64,000 nucleotides of DNA, from assembly GCA_934465295.1 (NCBI GenBank), contig CAKSKU010000009.1, forward strand, positions 1 through 64,000. Reading direction: 5' to 3'. Below the pieces are notes generated by a model that did not search any database, had not been told where the DNA came from, and worked only from the letters and a program-made list of their open reading frames with translations. Positions 43,464 to 52,244 of the stretch are shown piece by piece. Every line of letters starts with the position of its first letter. The stretch's first letter is position 1. This stretch comes from an uncultured Oscillospiraceae bacterium (GTDB lineage Bacteria > Bacillota > Clostridia > Oscillospirales > Ruminococcaceae). The position numbers were made by a program, and so were the translations under genes.

Positions 43464-44717
43464 TCACATATAAAGAGGGTGCTTTGCGCAGATCTCATTT
43501 ACGCCTGCTCTTACAGCGTCAGCCTTGCCCTCGAAATCGGTAGCTGTGAGGTACATAAATTCTGCGATCTTATCCATATCGGCAGTATCAAGTCCCCTTG
43601 TTGTAACGGCAGGAGTACCAACTCTGATACCGCTTGTAACGAACGGCTTTTCGGGGTCATTCGGGATAGCGTTCTTGTTTACTGTGATATAAACTTCGTC
43701 AAGACGATGCTCGAACTCCTTGCCTGTGAGTTTGAAAGGACGGAGATCAACGAGCATAAGGTGGTTGTCCGTACCGCCCGAAACAAGGTCAAAGCCTCTG
43801 TCGAGGAGTCCCTTTGCGAGAGCCTGAGCGTTTTCAACGATGTTTTTGCCGTATTCCTTAAATTCAGGCTTCAAAGCTTCGCCGAAGCAAACAGCCTTGC
43901 CTGCGATAACGTGCATAAGAGGGCCGCCCTGTGTTCCCGGGAAGATAGCGGAGTTGATCTTCTTGGCAAGATACTCGTTGTTTGTGAGGATAAGACCGCC
44001 TCTCGGACCTCTCAATGTTTTATGTGTGGTTGTTGTTACGATATCAGCATAAGGTACAGGTGACTGATGCTGACCTGCGGCAACAAGTCCTGCGATATGA
44101 GCCATATCTACCATAAGATAAGCTCCGACTGCTCTTGCGATGGAAGCAAGCTTTTCAAAATCGATCTTTCTCGGATATGCGGAAGCGCCTGCAACGATGA
44201 GCTTTGGCTTGCACTTGTTTGCAGCCTTGTAAAGCTCCTCATAGTCGATGTAACCCTCGTCATTTACACCGTAAGATGTGAAGTTGAAGTATTTGCCCGA
44301 GATGTTTACGGGTGAACCGTGTGTAAGATGACCGCCGTGAGCGAGGGACATACCCATAACAGTATCGCCCGGCTGGAGAAGAGCAACATAAACAGCTGTG
44401 TTAGCCTGAGCACCCGAGTGAGGCTGAACGTTTGCGTACTTTGCACCGAAAAGCTGCTTTGCTCTTTCGATTGCGATATTTTCAACGATATCAACATCTT
44501 CGCAGCCGCCGTAGTATCTCTTTCCGGGATAGCCCTCTGCGTATTTATTTGTGAGAACGCTGCCCATTGCTGCCATTACAGCTGGGCTTACGATATTTTC
44601 GCTTGCAATAAGCTCAAGGTTTCTGCGCTGTCTTGCAAGTTCAAGCTCCATAGCGCTGCCGACTTCGGGATCGGCATTCTTCACGAAACCGATAGTATCC
44701 ATTATATTTTCGTACAT
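43464..44717 (-). CDS. glyA: Serine hydroxymethyltransferase
   Basis: A 417-residue PLP enzyme interconverting serine and glycine with tetrahydrofolate. The PLP lysine is in TTTHKTLRGPRGG, and the N-terminal LELIASENIVS and YAEGYPGKRYYGG are hallmarks. The ATG at 44717 follows AAAGGG; a TTG two codons upstream is rejected. It is monocistronic with its own promoter and a hairpin at the end. Confidence 0.97.
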   Translation of the reverse strand: MYENIMDTIGFVKNADPEVGSAMELELARQRRNLELIASENIVSPAVMAAMGSVLTNKYAEGYPGKRYYGGCEDVDIVENIAIERAKQLFGAKYANVQPHSGAQANTAVYVALLQPGDTVMGMSLAHGGHLTHGSPVNISGKYFNFTSYGVNDEGYIDYEELYKAANKCKPKLIVAGASAYPRKIDFEKLASIARAVGAYLMVDMAHIAGLVAAGQHQSPVPYADIVTTTTHKTLRGPRGGLILTNNEYLAKKINSAIFPGTQGGPLMHVIAGKAVCFGEALKPEFKEYGKNIVENAQALAKGLLDRGFDLVSGGTDNHLMLVDLRPFKLTGKEFEHRLDEVYITVNKNAIPNDPEKPFVTSGIRVGTPAVTTRGLDTADMDKIAEFMYLTATDFEGKADAVRAGVNEICAKHPLYM

Positions 44718-44755
44718 AACCAAAACACCCTTTCAAGATATAAATATGTAAAGAT

Positions 44756-44784
44756 ATTATACTACATTTCAACTCTTTTGGCAA
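44756..44784 (-). promoter_or_regulatory. Sigma-A promoter of glyA
   Basis: Minus strand: -35 TTGCCA, 17-base spacer, -10 TATAAT. The leader is short (about 30 bases) with no riboswitch. The stretch 44785-44876 upstream shows nothing else. Confidence 0.75.
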
Positions 44785-44876
44785 GTCTTTTCATTGAATT
44801 GGGAATAAATATACGAAATTTGTTGCAAATGCCTTTATTTCAATAAAAAACTGTGCAAAATGATAAACAGATAAGC

Positions 44877-44909
44877 AAAAAACACGTCGGATATTTCACC
44901 GACGTGTTT
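44877..44909 (-). terminator. Terminator of the glnN transcript
   Basis: Perfect 11-base arms AAACACGTCGG/CCGACGTGTTT with 8-base loop, followed by a T run on the minus strand. Confidence 0.85.
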
Positions 44910-45078
44910 ATTTTCCACTGAAATTTTAAGGGAGATGGCGGATAGGTTCAGGGACAGCCTATCCGCCGCTGTAAAGTGAGTGATACCGACCGGCGAATGG
45001 CATATCGCAAGCCGATATTTATGTATGGATACACGGTTCAGGCGCATATCCCACATCTCGGGGATGAGAAATTGTCAA
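44910..45078 (-). other. Structured region between glnN stop and its terminator
   Basis: About 170 bases without a supported gene. They contain a perfect 10-bp hairpin GGCGGATAGG/CCTATCCGCC (44937-44967), a competing ACAGC/GCTGT pair (44954-44972) that cannot form at the same time, and ATATCG/CGATAT with a 5-base loop. It may be a structured 3' UTR or a small RNA released from the glnN mRNA. Confidence 0.4.
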
Positions 45079-47187
45079 TTATTCTGTGAAGAGAAGCTGT
45101 GTATATGTTGGGAAAGGCCAGATCTCGGACGGAGTGATGGTTTCGAGTTCATCAACAACAGCTCTGAGTGACTGCATTGCACTGAATACTTCTTCTCTGA
45201 AGAATCTTGCATTTTCGAGAGTATCGGTCTTTTCCTTGCTGTCGATAAGCTTTGCATCAAGTGTGTCAACACCTGCGATAACTTCGTTTGTGAGCGAAGA
45301 AACCTTATCTGCAAGTCTCTTTTCAGCATCGTAGTTTACGCCGATCTCTTTCTTGGAAACCATAGCATCAGCAAGCTGCTTGGAGAACTTGAATGCAGCA
45401 GGAACGATCTGCTTCTTAGCCATATCGAGCATTGTGAGAGCTTCGATATTGATGATCTTGGAGTAGTTGTCGAGGAGGATCTCACGTCTGGATTCAACCT
45501 CTGTCTTGGAAAGAACCTTGAACTCTTCAAAGAGCTTGATGTTCTTTTCATCATCGTAATGCTCAACAGCATCAACGGTGGAAACGTAGTTAGGAAGTCC
45601 TCTTCTCTTAGCTTCTTCAACCCAAGCATCGTCATAGCCGTTGCCGTTGAAGATAACTCTCTTATGTTCCTTGATAGTCTTAACAAGGAGCTTGTTGAGG
45701 TCGCTTGCGAAATCTGTGGACTTTTCGAGTTCATCAGCAAATTCCTTGAATTCCTTTGCAACGATGGTGTTGAGGATATAGTTTGTGCAGGAGATAGTAT
45801 CAGCAGAACCGAGTGAACGGAACTCGAACTTGTTGCCTGTGAATGCAAAGGAAGAAGTTCTGTTTCTGTCTGTTGTATCCTTAGGGAAGTTAGGAAGTGC
45901 ATCAACGCCGATAACGAATTCCTTGTTCTGATTTTCCTTGATCATCTTGCCTGATTCAAGAGCGTCAACGATCTGCTGGAGTTCGTCGCCGAGGAACATG
46001 GAGATGATAGCCGGAGGTGCTTCGTTAGCGCCAAGACGGTGATCGTTGCCTGCGGAAGCAACGGAAATTCTGAGGAGGTCTGCATATTCATCAACAGCCT
46101 TGATAACTGCGCAGAGAACTGTAAGGAATTGGAAGTTTTCCTTAGGATTTGCGCCCGGTTCAAGGAGGTTCTGTCCGTCATTTGTGGACATCGACCAGTT
46201 GTTGTGCTTACCTGAGCCGTTTACACCTGCATAAGGCTTTTCGTGGAGGAGGCAAACAAAACCGTGACGGAGAGCAACCTTCTTCATGATCTCCATTGTA
46301 AGAGCGTTCTGATCCGCAGCAACGTTTGAAGTTGTGAAGATAGGAGCCATTTCATGCTGTGCGGGAGCAACTTCATTGTGCTTTGTCTTGGAGTAAATAC
46401 CAAGCTTCCAAAGCTCTTCATCAAGATCCTGCATATATTCCTGAACTCTTGTCTTGATGTTGCCGAAGTAGTGGTCTTCAAGCTCCTGACCCTTAGGTGC
46501 CTTTGCGCCGAAGAGGGTTCTGCCTGTGAGGATAAGATCCTCACGCTGATCGTAAAGCTTCTTGTCAACGAGGAAGTATTCCTGTTCGGGGCCAACTGTT
46601 GTTGTAACTCTTGTAGCTGTTGTGTTGCCGAAAAGTCTTACGATACGGAGAGCCTGTTCTGAAAGGATCTCCATTGAACGGAGAAGCGGAGTTTTCTTAT
46701 CGAGGATCTCGCCTGTATATGAGCAGAAAGCAGTCGGAATATAAAGCGAACCGTCCTTAACGAATGCAGGCGAAGTCGGATCCCAAGCTGTATAGCCTCT
46801 TGCTTCAAATGTTGCACGCAGTCCGCCGGAAGGGAAAGAAGATGCATCAGGTTCGCCCTTGATAAGCTCCTTGCCTGAGAACTCCATGATAACCTTGCCG
46901 TCAGCGGTAGGAGAAATGAAAGAATCGTGCTTTTCAGCGGTTACGCCTGTCATCGGGTGGAACCAATGTGTATAATGTGTTGCACCCTTTTCGATAGCCC
47001 ATTCCTTCATTGCGGTAGCAACAACTTCCGCTACATCTGTATCAAGCGGTGTGCCGAGCTGCTTTGTTTTGAGCAAAGACTTATAAACATTTTTAGGAAG
47101 TCTTGCCTTCATTGTTTCTTCGTTAAATACGTTGCAGCCGAAATAATCGGGTACACTCTTAACGCCCTGATTTACTGATTCTGACAT
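45079..47187 (-). CDS. glnN: Glutamine synthetase type III
   Basis: A 702-residue GSIII, the long form found in Bacteroides, Ruminococcus and some Clostridia, which assimilates ammonium into glutamine. Typical segments are THYTHWFHPMTG, TVGPEQEYFLVD and GVNGSGKHNNWSMST. The length is normal. GGGAGG places the ATG at 47187, 59 codons inside the open frame. It is controlled from a strong promoter with an attenuator-like leader and stands alone; a glnA of type I was not seen here. Confidence 0.97.
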   Translation of the reverse strand: MSESVNQGVKSVPDYFGCNVFNEETMKARLPKNVYKSLLKTKQLGTPLDTDVAEVVATAMKEWAIEKGATHYTHWFHPMTGVTAEKHDSFISPTADGKVIMEFSGKELIKGEPDASSFPSGGLRATFEARGYTAWDPTSPAFVKDGSLYIPTAFCSYTGEILDKKTPLLRSMEILSEQALRIVRLFGNTTATRVTTTVGPEQEYFLVDKKLYDQREDLILTGRTLFGAKAPKGQELEDHYFGNIKTRVQEYMQDLDEELWKLGIYSKTKHNEVAPAQHEMAPIFTTSNVAADQNALTMEIMKKVALRHGFVCLLHEKPYAGVNGSGKHNNWSMSTNDGQNLLEPGANPKENFQFLTVLCAVIKAVDEYADLLRISVASAGNDHRLGANEAPPAIISMFLGDELQQIVDALESGKMIKENQNKEFVIGVDALPNFPKDTTDRNRTSSFAFTGNKFEFRSLGSADTISCTNYILNTIVAKEFKEFADELEKSTDFASDLNKLLVKTIKEHKRVIFNGNGYDDAWVEEAKRRGLPNYVSTVDAVEHYDDEKNIKLFEEFKVLSKTEVESRREILLDNYSKIINIEALTMLDMAKKQIVPAAFKFSKQLADAMVSKKEIGVNYDAEKRLADKVSSLTNEVIAGVDTLDAKLIDSKEKTDTLENARFFREEVFSAMQSLRAVVDELETITPSEIWPFPTYTQLLFTE

Positions 47188-47224
47188 AATAATTTCCTCC
47201 CAATCATTATTAAGATAACAAAAA

Positions 47225-47271
47225 GGCACTTCAACAGACAGTTTACCTATCTGCTGAAGCGCCATTGCTTC
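47225..47271 (-). promoter_or_regulatory. Attenuator in the glnN leader
   Basis: On the leader RNA, GAAGC-AATGGC-GCTTC (47256-47271) forms a 5-bp hairpin with a 6-base loop. Its 3' arm is also needed for a 17-bp terminator stem (arms 47247-47263 and 47225-47241, 5-base loop) ending in TTTTTGTT. The two are mutually exclusive. Loop position 1 is A and position 4 is G, as in ANTAR-bound hairpins. Confidence 0.65.
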
Positions 47272-47292
47272 TTGTTTTTTGATTACAGTTAT

Positions 47293-47321
47293 ATAATACA
47301 CTATAAAAACCGATTTGTCAA
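47293..47321 (-). promoter_or_regulatory. Sigma-A promoter of glnN
   Basis: Minus strand: perfect -35 TTGACA, 17-base spacer, -10 TATTAT. The start site is near 47286, giving a leader of about 100 bases. Confidence 0.85.
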
Positions 47322-47476
47322 TACCTTTTTTGAAAAAATGCAAAATATTTTTCGTTTCTTGCAAAATGCATTATTTTTTCGGCATTTTAAGCACTAATAA
47401 TGTTGATTTTGAAATATTAGCGTAAAGATTATTCATATATTAGTGATATATCTTATTATTTTTGTTTTACATAAAT
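47322..47476. other. AT-rich intergenic stretch, nothing identified
   Basis: Between the glnN promoter and the aspS terminator the sequence is AT-rich with several TGCATT-type words. I see no ORF with a ribosome binding site and no clear RNA structure. Confidence 0.5.
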
Positions 47477-47506
47477 CGGCAGGCTTGCAAAAAAGCAAAC
47501 CTGCCG
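47477..47506 (-). terminator. Terminator after aspS (gatCAB operon)
   Basis: Twelve-base arms CGGCAGGCTTGC/GCAAACCTGCCG (one G-U pair) with a 6-base loop; the T tract after the stem is short. Confidence 0.6.
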
Positions 47507-47528
47507 ATAATTTTTATAAATATTATGC

Positions 47529-48845
47529 TTACGGAAGAAGTCTGTTAAGATCTCTCGGGAACATTGAAGCCTGACGGATATTCTGCTGGTTGAGCAGCTT
47601 CATAACAAGTCTTTCAAGACCGATGCCAAGACCGCCGTGCGGTGGCAGACCGTACTTATGAACTTCGAGGTAAGACTTGAAGTCCTCGGGGTCAAGACCC
47701 TGAGCTTTCATCTTTTCGAGCTGGTCGTTGTAGTTATGGATACGCTGACCGCCCGTAGTGATCTCAAGTCCTCTGAAGAGGAGGTCGAACTTGCAGGCTG
47801 TTCTCGGGTCGTCCTTATCGTTCATTGCATAGAACGGAGGCTTTGAAGACGGGAAGTTCGTTACGAAGATGAACTCTGTGCCGTATTCTTTCTTTGCCCA
47901 ATCGCAGAGGAAAACTTCGTCCTCGGGTTCGAGGTCAAATTTATTCTTGGAACGTGTACCCTTGATAAGCTCAACAGCTTCCTCAAACTTGATAGCAGGG
48001 ATCTCTGTGATCTCGGGGATATCGGCTTCAAGAATTTTGATCTCGGGCTGATAATTTTCCTTAAGGAACTTCATAAGGTAACGGAGCATAGCCGTTTCCA
48101 TATTCATTACATCATACATATCATTGATGTAGCCCATTTCAAAGTCAAGACCGATATATTCGTTGAGGTGTCTTGAAGTTGCGTGACGTTCTGCACGGTA
48201 AACGGGAGCAATCTCGAAAACTCTGTCGAAGAAGGCAACGGCAGTCTGCTTATAGAACTGAGGCGACTGGTTGAGGAAAGCGTCTTTCTGGAAGTAGTCG
48301 AGGTGGAAAATGTTTGCGCCGCCCTCTGCGCCCTGTGCAACGATCTTAGGTGTGTGTATCTCGGTGAACTTGTTATCGAGCATAAACTGTCTGAATCCCG
48401 AAACAACGCCCTCCTGGAACTTGAAGATAGCTCTTTCGTATGGATTACGGAGAGCAACGCTTCTGTTGTCGAGGTTTACTTCGAGCGAGCAGCCGAGCTT
48501 TCTCTTGGAAACGTGGAGAGGATATTCATAATCGGGCTTCGATACGATCTCGATATTCTTAAGGGTAAGTTCAATGCCGTTGAAAGCTCTGTCTTCTTTT
48601 TTAACGACAGCCTTTACCTTTACAAAACAGCCTTCCTTTACGCTGTCGAGAGGATCGGAGCAGTTTTCTGCACTGTAAACGGACTGGATAAGATAACGTG
48701 CTGTACGAAGAGTAACAAATGCGAAGCCGCTCATCTGCTTTACGTTATGAACGCAGGCGCAGACTTCGATTTCCTGTCCGACCTTGGAGAGCGCATCTTC
48801 AAGATCAAACTCATTGAGCAGATCATTTCCGCCGACTTTTATCAT
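47529..48845 (-). CDS. aspS: Archaeal-type (non-discriminating) aspartyl-tRNA synthetase
   Basis: A 438-residue class II synthetase of the short archaeal/eukaryotic AspRS type, not the 590-residue bacterial type. Signature segments are GAEGGANIF, FLNQSPQFYKQ, FEIAPVYRAERH, FDLLFRGLEITTGGQR and the C-terminal PPHGGLGIGLERLVM with FPRDLNRLLP. Such enzymes often charge both tRNA-Asp and tRNA-Asn. Direct coupling with gatC-gatA-gatB supports production of Asp-tRNA-Asn for amidation. A normal AsnRS is less likely: the C-terminus and motif 2 match AspRS. Confidence 0.9.
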   Translation of the reverse strand: MIKVGGNDLLNEFDLEDALSKVGQEIEVCACVHNVKQMSGFAFVTLRTARYLIQSVYSAENCSDPLDSVKEGCFVKVKAVVKKEDRAFNGIELTLKNIEIVSKPDYEYPLHVSKRKLGCSLEVNLDNRSVALRNPYERAIFKFQEGVVSGFRQFMLDNKFTEIHTPKIVAQGAEGGANIFHLDYFQKDAFLNQSPQFYKQTAVAFFDRVFEIAPVYRAERHATSRHLNEYIGLDFEMGYINDMYDVMNMETAMLRYLMKFLKENYQPEIKILEADIPEITEIPAIKFEEAVELIKGTRSKNKFDLEPEDEVFLCDWAKKEYGTEFIFVTNFPSSKPPFYAMNDKDDPRTACKFDLLFRGLEITTGGQRIHNYNDQLEKMKAQGLDPEDFKSYLEVHKYGLPPHGGLGIGLERLVMKLLNQQNIRQASMFPRDLNRLLP

Positions 48846-48866
48846 TTCAAAAACAACCTTTCATAA

Positions 48867-50312
48867 TTAGGATTTGAGTTTCTTTTCAAGTTCTTCCTTG
48901 ATGACCTTTGGTGTGCAGACACCCTTGAGAGCCTTTGTGCACTGACCCATAATGAAGCCGAATACCTTCATATCGCCGCCCTTATACTGTGCAACAGCCT
49001 TTTCATTCTCAGAAAGTACCTTATCGATAACTTCAGCAACCTTGCCGAGGTCGTTGCTGATAAGGAGTCCCTTTTCCTTAGCGATAGCTTCGGGGTCGCC
49101 GCCCTTTTCGGACATCTCTCTGAATACGTCCTTAGCGTCATTCTTGGAAACCTTTTCTGTATCAGCCATTTCAACAAGCTTTGCAAGCTGTTCGGCTGTG
49201 AACGGGAGGTTTTCGAGAGTGATCTCGCCGAGGTTGATTCTTCTCATAAGCTCGCCGTTGATGAAGTTGCAGATAGACTTAGGATTGTTGTAAGTCTTTA
49301 CAGCAACATCAAAGAAATCGGAGAGTATCTTGTTTGCAACGAGTATTTTAGCATCATTTTCGGAAAGGCCGAATTCACTTGTATATCTGATTATACGCTG
49401 TGCCGGAAGTTCAGGGAGCGAATTCCTGATAGCATCGAGCTGTTCATCGGTGAAGTTTACCTGGAGAATATCAGGCTCAGGGAAATAACGGTAATCGTGA
49501 GCGTTTTCCTTGGAACGCATTGCCTTTGTTTCGCCGCGGTTATCATCGAAACGTCTTGTTTCCTGAATGACCTTTTTGCCCATATCGAGGAGCTTGCCCT
49601 GACGGTAGATCTCGAAGTCGATTGCACGGCCGATAGCCTTGATAGAGTTGAGGTTCTTCATCTCGGTTCTTGTACCGAACTCTGTGTCGGTCGGCTTCAT
49701 GATAGAAACATTGACATCGGCACGGATAGAACCCTGCTCCATTTTACAGTCACAAACGCCTGCATACTGAAGAAGAAGCGAAACCTTTTCAACGAAAGCC
49801 TTGGCTTCGGCAGCGGACGACATATCAGGCTCGGTAACGATCTCGATAAGCGGAACGCCGCAGCGGTTATAGTCTGCGAGAGAAACGCCGTTGAGGTCAT
49901 CGTGGATAAGCTTGCCTGCGTCTTCTTCGAGGTGGATTCTGTTTATTCTGATATTCTTTGTTTTCTTTACGCCGTCTTCCTCATACTCGATAGGAACAAG
50001 TCCGTTGATGCAGAGAGGAAGATTGAGCTGTGAGATCTGATATGCTTTCGGGAGGTCGGGATAGAAATAGTTCTTTCTGTCGAAAACGGAGAACTTGTTG
50101 ATATCGCATCCCATTGCGAAGCCTGCCTTTACGGCATATTCAACAGCAGTCTGATTGATAACGGGAAGTGTTCCCGGCATACCCGAGCATACGGGACAGC
50201 AGCGTGAGTTCTTGCCGCCGCCGAATTCGGCGCTGCAGGAACAGAAAACTTTTGATTTGGTTAAAAGTTCAGCGTGAACTTCAAGACCTATAACCGGTAT
50301 ATATGCTGACAT
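48867..50312 (-). CDS. gatB: Asp/Glu-tRNA amidotransferase subunit B
   Basis: A 481-residue kinase/tRNA-binding subunit. The N-terminal GLEVHAELLTKSKVFC, zinc cysteines CSCSAEFGG and CCPVCSGMPG, and YDYRYFPEPD are typical. The tail domain is complete. It phosphorylates the mischarged aminoacyl group and holds the tRNA. It lies 18 bp after gatA and 21 bp before aspS. Confidence 0.96.
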   Translation of the reverse strand: MSAYIPVIGLEVHAELLTKSKVFCSCSAEFGGGKNSRCCPVCSGMPGTLPVINQTAVEYAVKAGFAMGCDINKFSVFDRKNYFYPDLPKAYQISQLNLPLCINGLVPIEYEEDGVKKTKNIRINRIHLEEDAGKLIHDDLNGVSLADYNRCGVPLIEIVTEPDMSSAAEAKAFVEKVSLLLQYAGVCDCKMEQGSIRADVNVSIMKPTDTEFGTRTEMKNLNSIKAIGRAIDFEIYRQGKLLDMGKKVIQETRRFDDNRGETKAMRSKENAHDYRYFPEPDILQVNFTDEQLDAIRNSLPELPAQRIIRYTSEFGLSENDAKILVANKILSDFFDVAVKTYNNPKSICNFINGELMRRINLGEITLENLPFTAEQLAKLVEMADTEKVSKNDAKDVFREMSEKGGDPEAIAKEKGLLISNDLGKVAEVIDKVLSENEKAVAQYKGGDMKVFGFIMGQCTKALKGVCTPKVIKEELEKKLKS

Positions 50313-50330
50313 TATCTTCTTCCCCTTTCC

Positions 50331-51782
50331 TTAAAGGCTCGCATTCTGACGTGTGAAATTCTTTTCAAATGCGTCAGCGGCCTGAATGATGGTAGCTTCG
50401 TCCCACTTCTTGCCTATGATAGACATACCGATAGGCATACCCTTGGAGTCGTATCCGCAGGTCGTGGAGATTCCGGGGAGAGATGCGATATTTACTGTAA
50501 CAGTGCAGATATCTGCCTGATACATCTTTGCCGGGTCGGAGATATTTTCGTTTACGCCGTAAGCAACGGTAGGAGCAGTCGGTGTAAGGATAACATCGCA
50601 GCCTGTGAAGATGTTTTCGTATTCTTCACGGATCTTCTGCTTAAGAGCCATTGCCTTGCCGTAGTAAGCATCATAGTAACCGCTGGAAAGAGCGTAGTTG
50701 CCGAGCATGATCCTTCTCTTGACTTCCTCGCCGAAACCCTCTCTTCTCGAATTGGAGATAAGCTCTGCGAAGTTTTCGCCCTCTTCGGAACGGTGACCAT
50801 ACTTGATACCGTCGAAACGTGAGAGGTTTGAAGAAGCTTCTGCGGAAGAAATGAGGTAATATGCAGCAACGGCATATTTGAGTGACGGCATAGAGCAGTC
50901 AACAAGCTCTGCACCGAGAGATTTATAGTAATCGGCAGCTGCAAGAACAGCCTTTCTTACTTCATCATCGATACCCTCTGCATAGAATTCCTTTGGAACA
51001 GCGATCTTCATTCCCTTGATATCCTGACCGATCTTAGCTGTGAAATCGGGAACTTCGTTCTTGGAAGAAGTGCCGTCATGAGGGTCATAGCCTGCGATAG
51101 CATTAAGTATAACAGCGCAGTCCTCTGCGGATTTAGCGATAGGTCCGATCTGGTCGAGAGAGCTTGCAAAAGCAACAAGGCCGTAACGTGATACACGGCC
51201 ATAAGTTGGCTTAAGACCTGTTACGCCGCAGAAAGAAGACGGCTGTCTGATAGATCCGCCCGTATCCGAGCCGAGTGCAGCTGCGCAGAGTGAAGCACTT
51301 ACAGCTGCTGCAGAACCGCCCGAGCTGCCGCCGGGAACTCTTGTAAGGTCATAAGGGTTCTTGGTCTTTTTGAAAGCAGAGGTCTGTGTAGAACCGCCCA
51401 TTGCAAATTCGTCCATAGAAACCTTGCCGAGCATTACTGCGCCCTCATTTTCAAGCTTATCCATAACGGTAGCATTGTAAAAAGGAACAAAATTCCCGAG
51501 CATTTTGGAAGAACAGGTAGTTTTTACGCCGTCTGTGCAGATATTATCCTTGATAGCGAGAGGGATACCGCAGAGTGCTGAAGCCTCGCCTTTATTTATC
51601 TTTTCCTGAGCCTTTTCAGCAGCCTTTTCGGCAGCTTCGGCTGTAACGGTTATATAGCTTTCGAGCTTATCATCGACCGCTTTGATCCTGTCGAGGTAAG
51701 CGTCTGTGAGTTCCTTTGCGGAAAGCTCTTTTTTATCAAGCATTGAACGCAGATCGCTGATTTTCAGTGCAGTTAAATCCAT
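50331..51782 (-). CDS. gatA: Asp/Glu-tRNA amidotransferase subunit A
   Basis: A 483-residue amidase-signature glutaminase that supplies ammonia. The Ser-cisSer-Lys triad is visible in PLAIKDNI (Lys), GGSSGGSAAAVSA (cis-Ser) and GSDTGGSIRQP (nucleophile). The ATG at 51782 has AAGGA; six codons upstream are rejected. It comes second in gatC-gatA-gatB-aspS. Confidence 0.96.
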   Translation of the reverse strand: MDLTALKISDLRSMLDKKELSAKELTDAYLDRIKAVDDKLESYITVTAEAAEKAAEKAQEKINKGEASALCGIPLAIKDNICTDGVKTTCSSKMLGNFVPFYNATVMDKLENEGAVMLGKVSMDEFAMGGSTQTSAFKKTKNPYDLTRVPGGSSGGSAAAVSASLCAAALGSDTGGSIRQPSSFCGVTGLKPTYGRVSRYGLVAFASSLDQIGPIAKSAEDCAVILNAIAGYDPHDGTSSKNEVPDFTAKIGQDIKGMKIAVPKEFYAEGIDDEVRKAVLAAADYYKSLGAELVDCSMPSLKYAVAAYYLISSAEASSNLSRFDGIKYGHRSEEGENFAELISNSRREGFGEEVKRRIMLGNYALSSGYYDAYYGKAMALKQKIREEYENIFTGCDVILTPTAPTVAYGVNENISDPAKMYQADICTVTVNIASLPGISTTCGYDSKGMPIGMSIIGKKWDEATIIQAADAFEKNFTRQNASL

Positions 51783-51815
51783 TTGGTGACATCCTTTCAT
51801 TCTATTATAATAGTA

Positions 51816-52094
51816 TTATTCAACAACCTTAGGAACAACAAAAGCGTCCTCTGAATTTACTGCATTCTGCAGGATCTGGGCTGTCGGGTAAGAATCTGCT
51901 GCGATGTCCTTGCGCAAATCGTTGAGATAAACGTTGTGATTATCTTTGATAGGATCATAAGTAACATCAATTTCCTTAATAGTATCCATTATTTCGATAA
52001 TCCCCGTCATATCGCCTGCCATTTTTTCAAGCTCTTCGTCTGTAAAGCTGAGTCTGCCGAGCTGGGACAGGTATCTGACCATATCTAAATCCAT
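51816..52094 (-). CDS. gatC: Asp/Glu-tRNA amidotransferase subunit C
   Basis: A 92-residue subunit that clamps GatA and GatB. Typical segments are VRYLSQLGRLSFTDEELEKM at the start and the DxxRxD-like DLRKDIAADSY. The length is normal. It opens the operon behind a strong promoter and ATGAGG ribosome binding site. Confidence 0.93.
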   Translation of the reverse strand: MDLDMVRYLSQLGRLSFTDEELEKMAGDMTGIIEIMDTIKEIDVTYDPIKDNHNVYLNDLRKDIAADSYPTAQILQNAVNSEDAFVVPKVVE

Positions 52095-52136
52095 AAAATC
52101 TACCTCATTTCTATCAGAATCATAAATACAGAATAT

Positions 52137-52165
52137 ATTATAGCATGTTTTAACTATATTTGCAA
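52137..52165 (-). promoter_or_regulatory. Sigma-A promoter of gatCAB-aspS
   Basis: Minus strand: -35 TTGCAA, 17-base spacer, extended -10 TGCTATAAT. Confidence 0.8.
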
Positions 52166-52207
52166 GACAAATTGCAAAAAAATTCGATATTTTGAGAAAT
52201 TATAAAA

Positions 52208-52239
52208 ATCGGAGCCTGCTTTCTGCAGCAGACCCCGAT
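52208..52239 (-). terminator. Terminator of the murD operon
   Basis: Thirteen-base arms with two G-U pairs, 6-base loop, then TTTTTAT on the minus strand, 5 bases after the stop of the lyase-like gene. Confidence 0.8.
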
Positions 52240-52244
52240 ATAAT

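Noticed and set aside
44718..44756. A glycine or folate riboswitch before glyA.
   Set aside because: The mapped-looking promoter leaves only about 30 bases of leader, too short for either; the structured RNA lies upstream, beyond a terminator.
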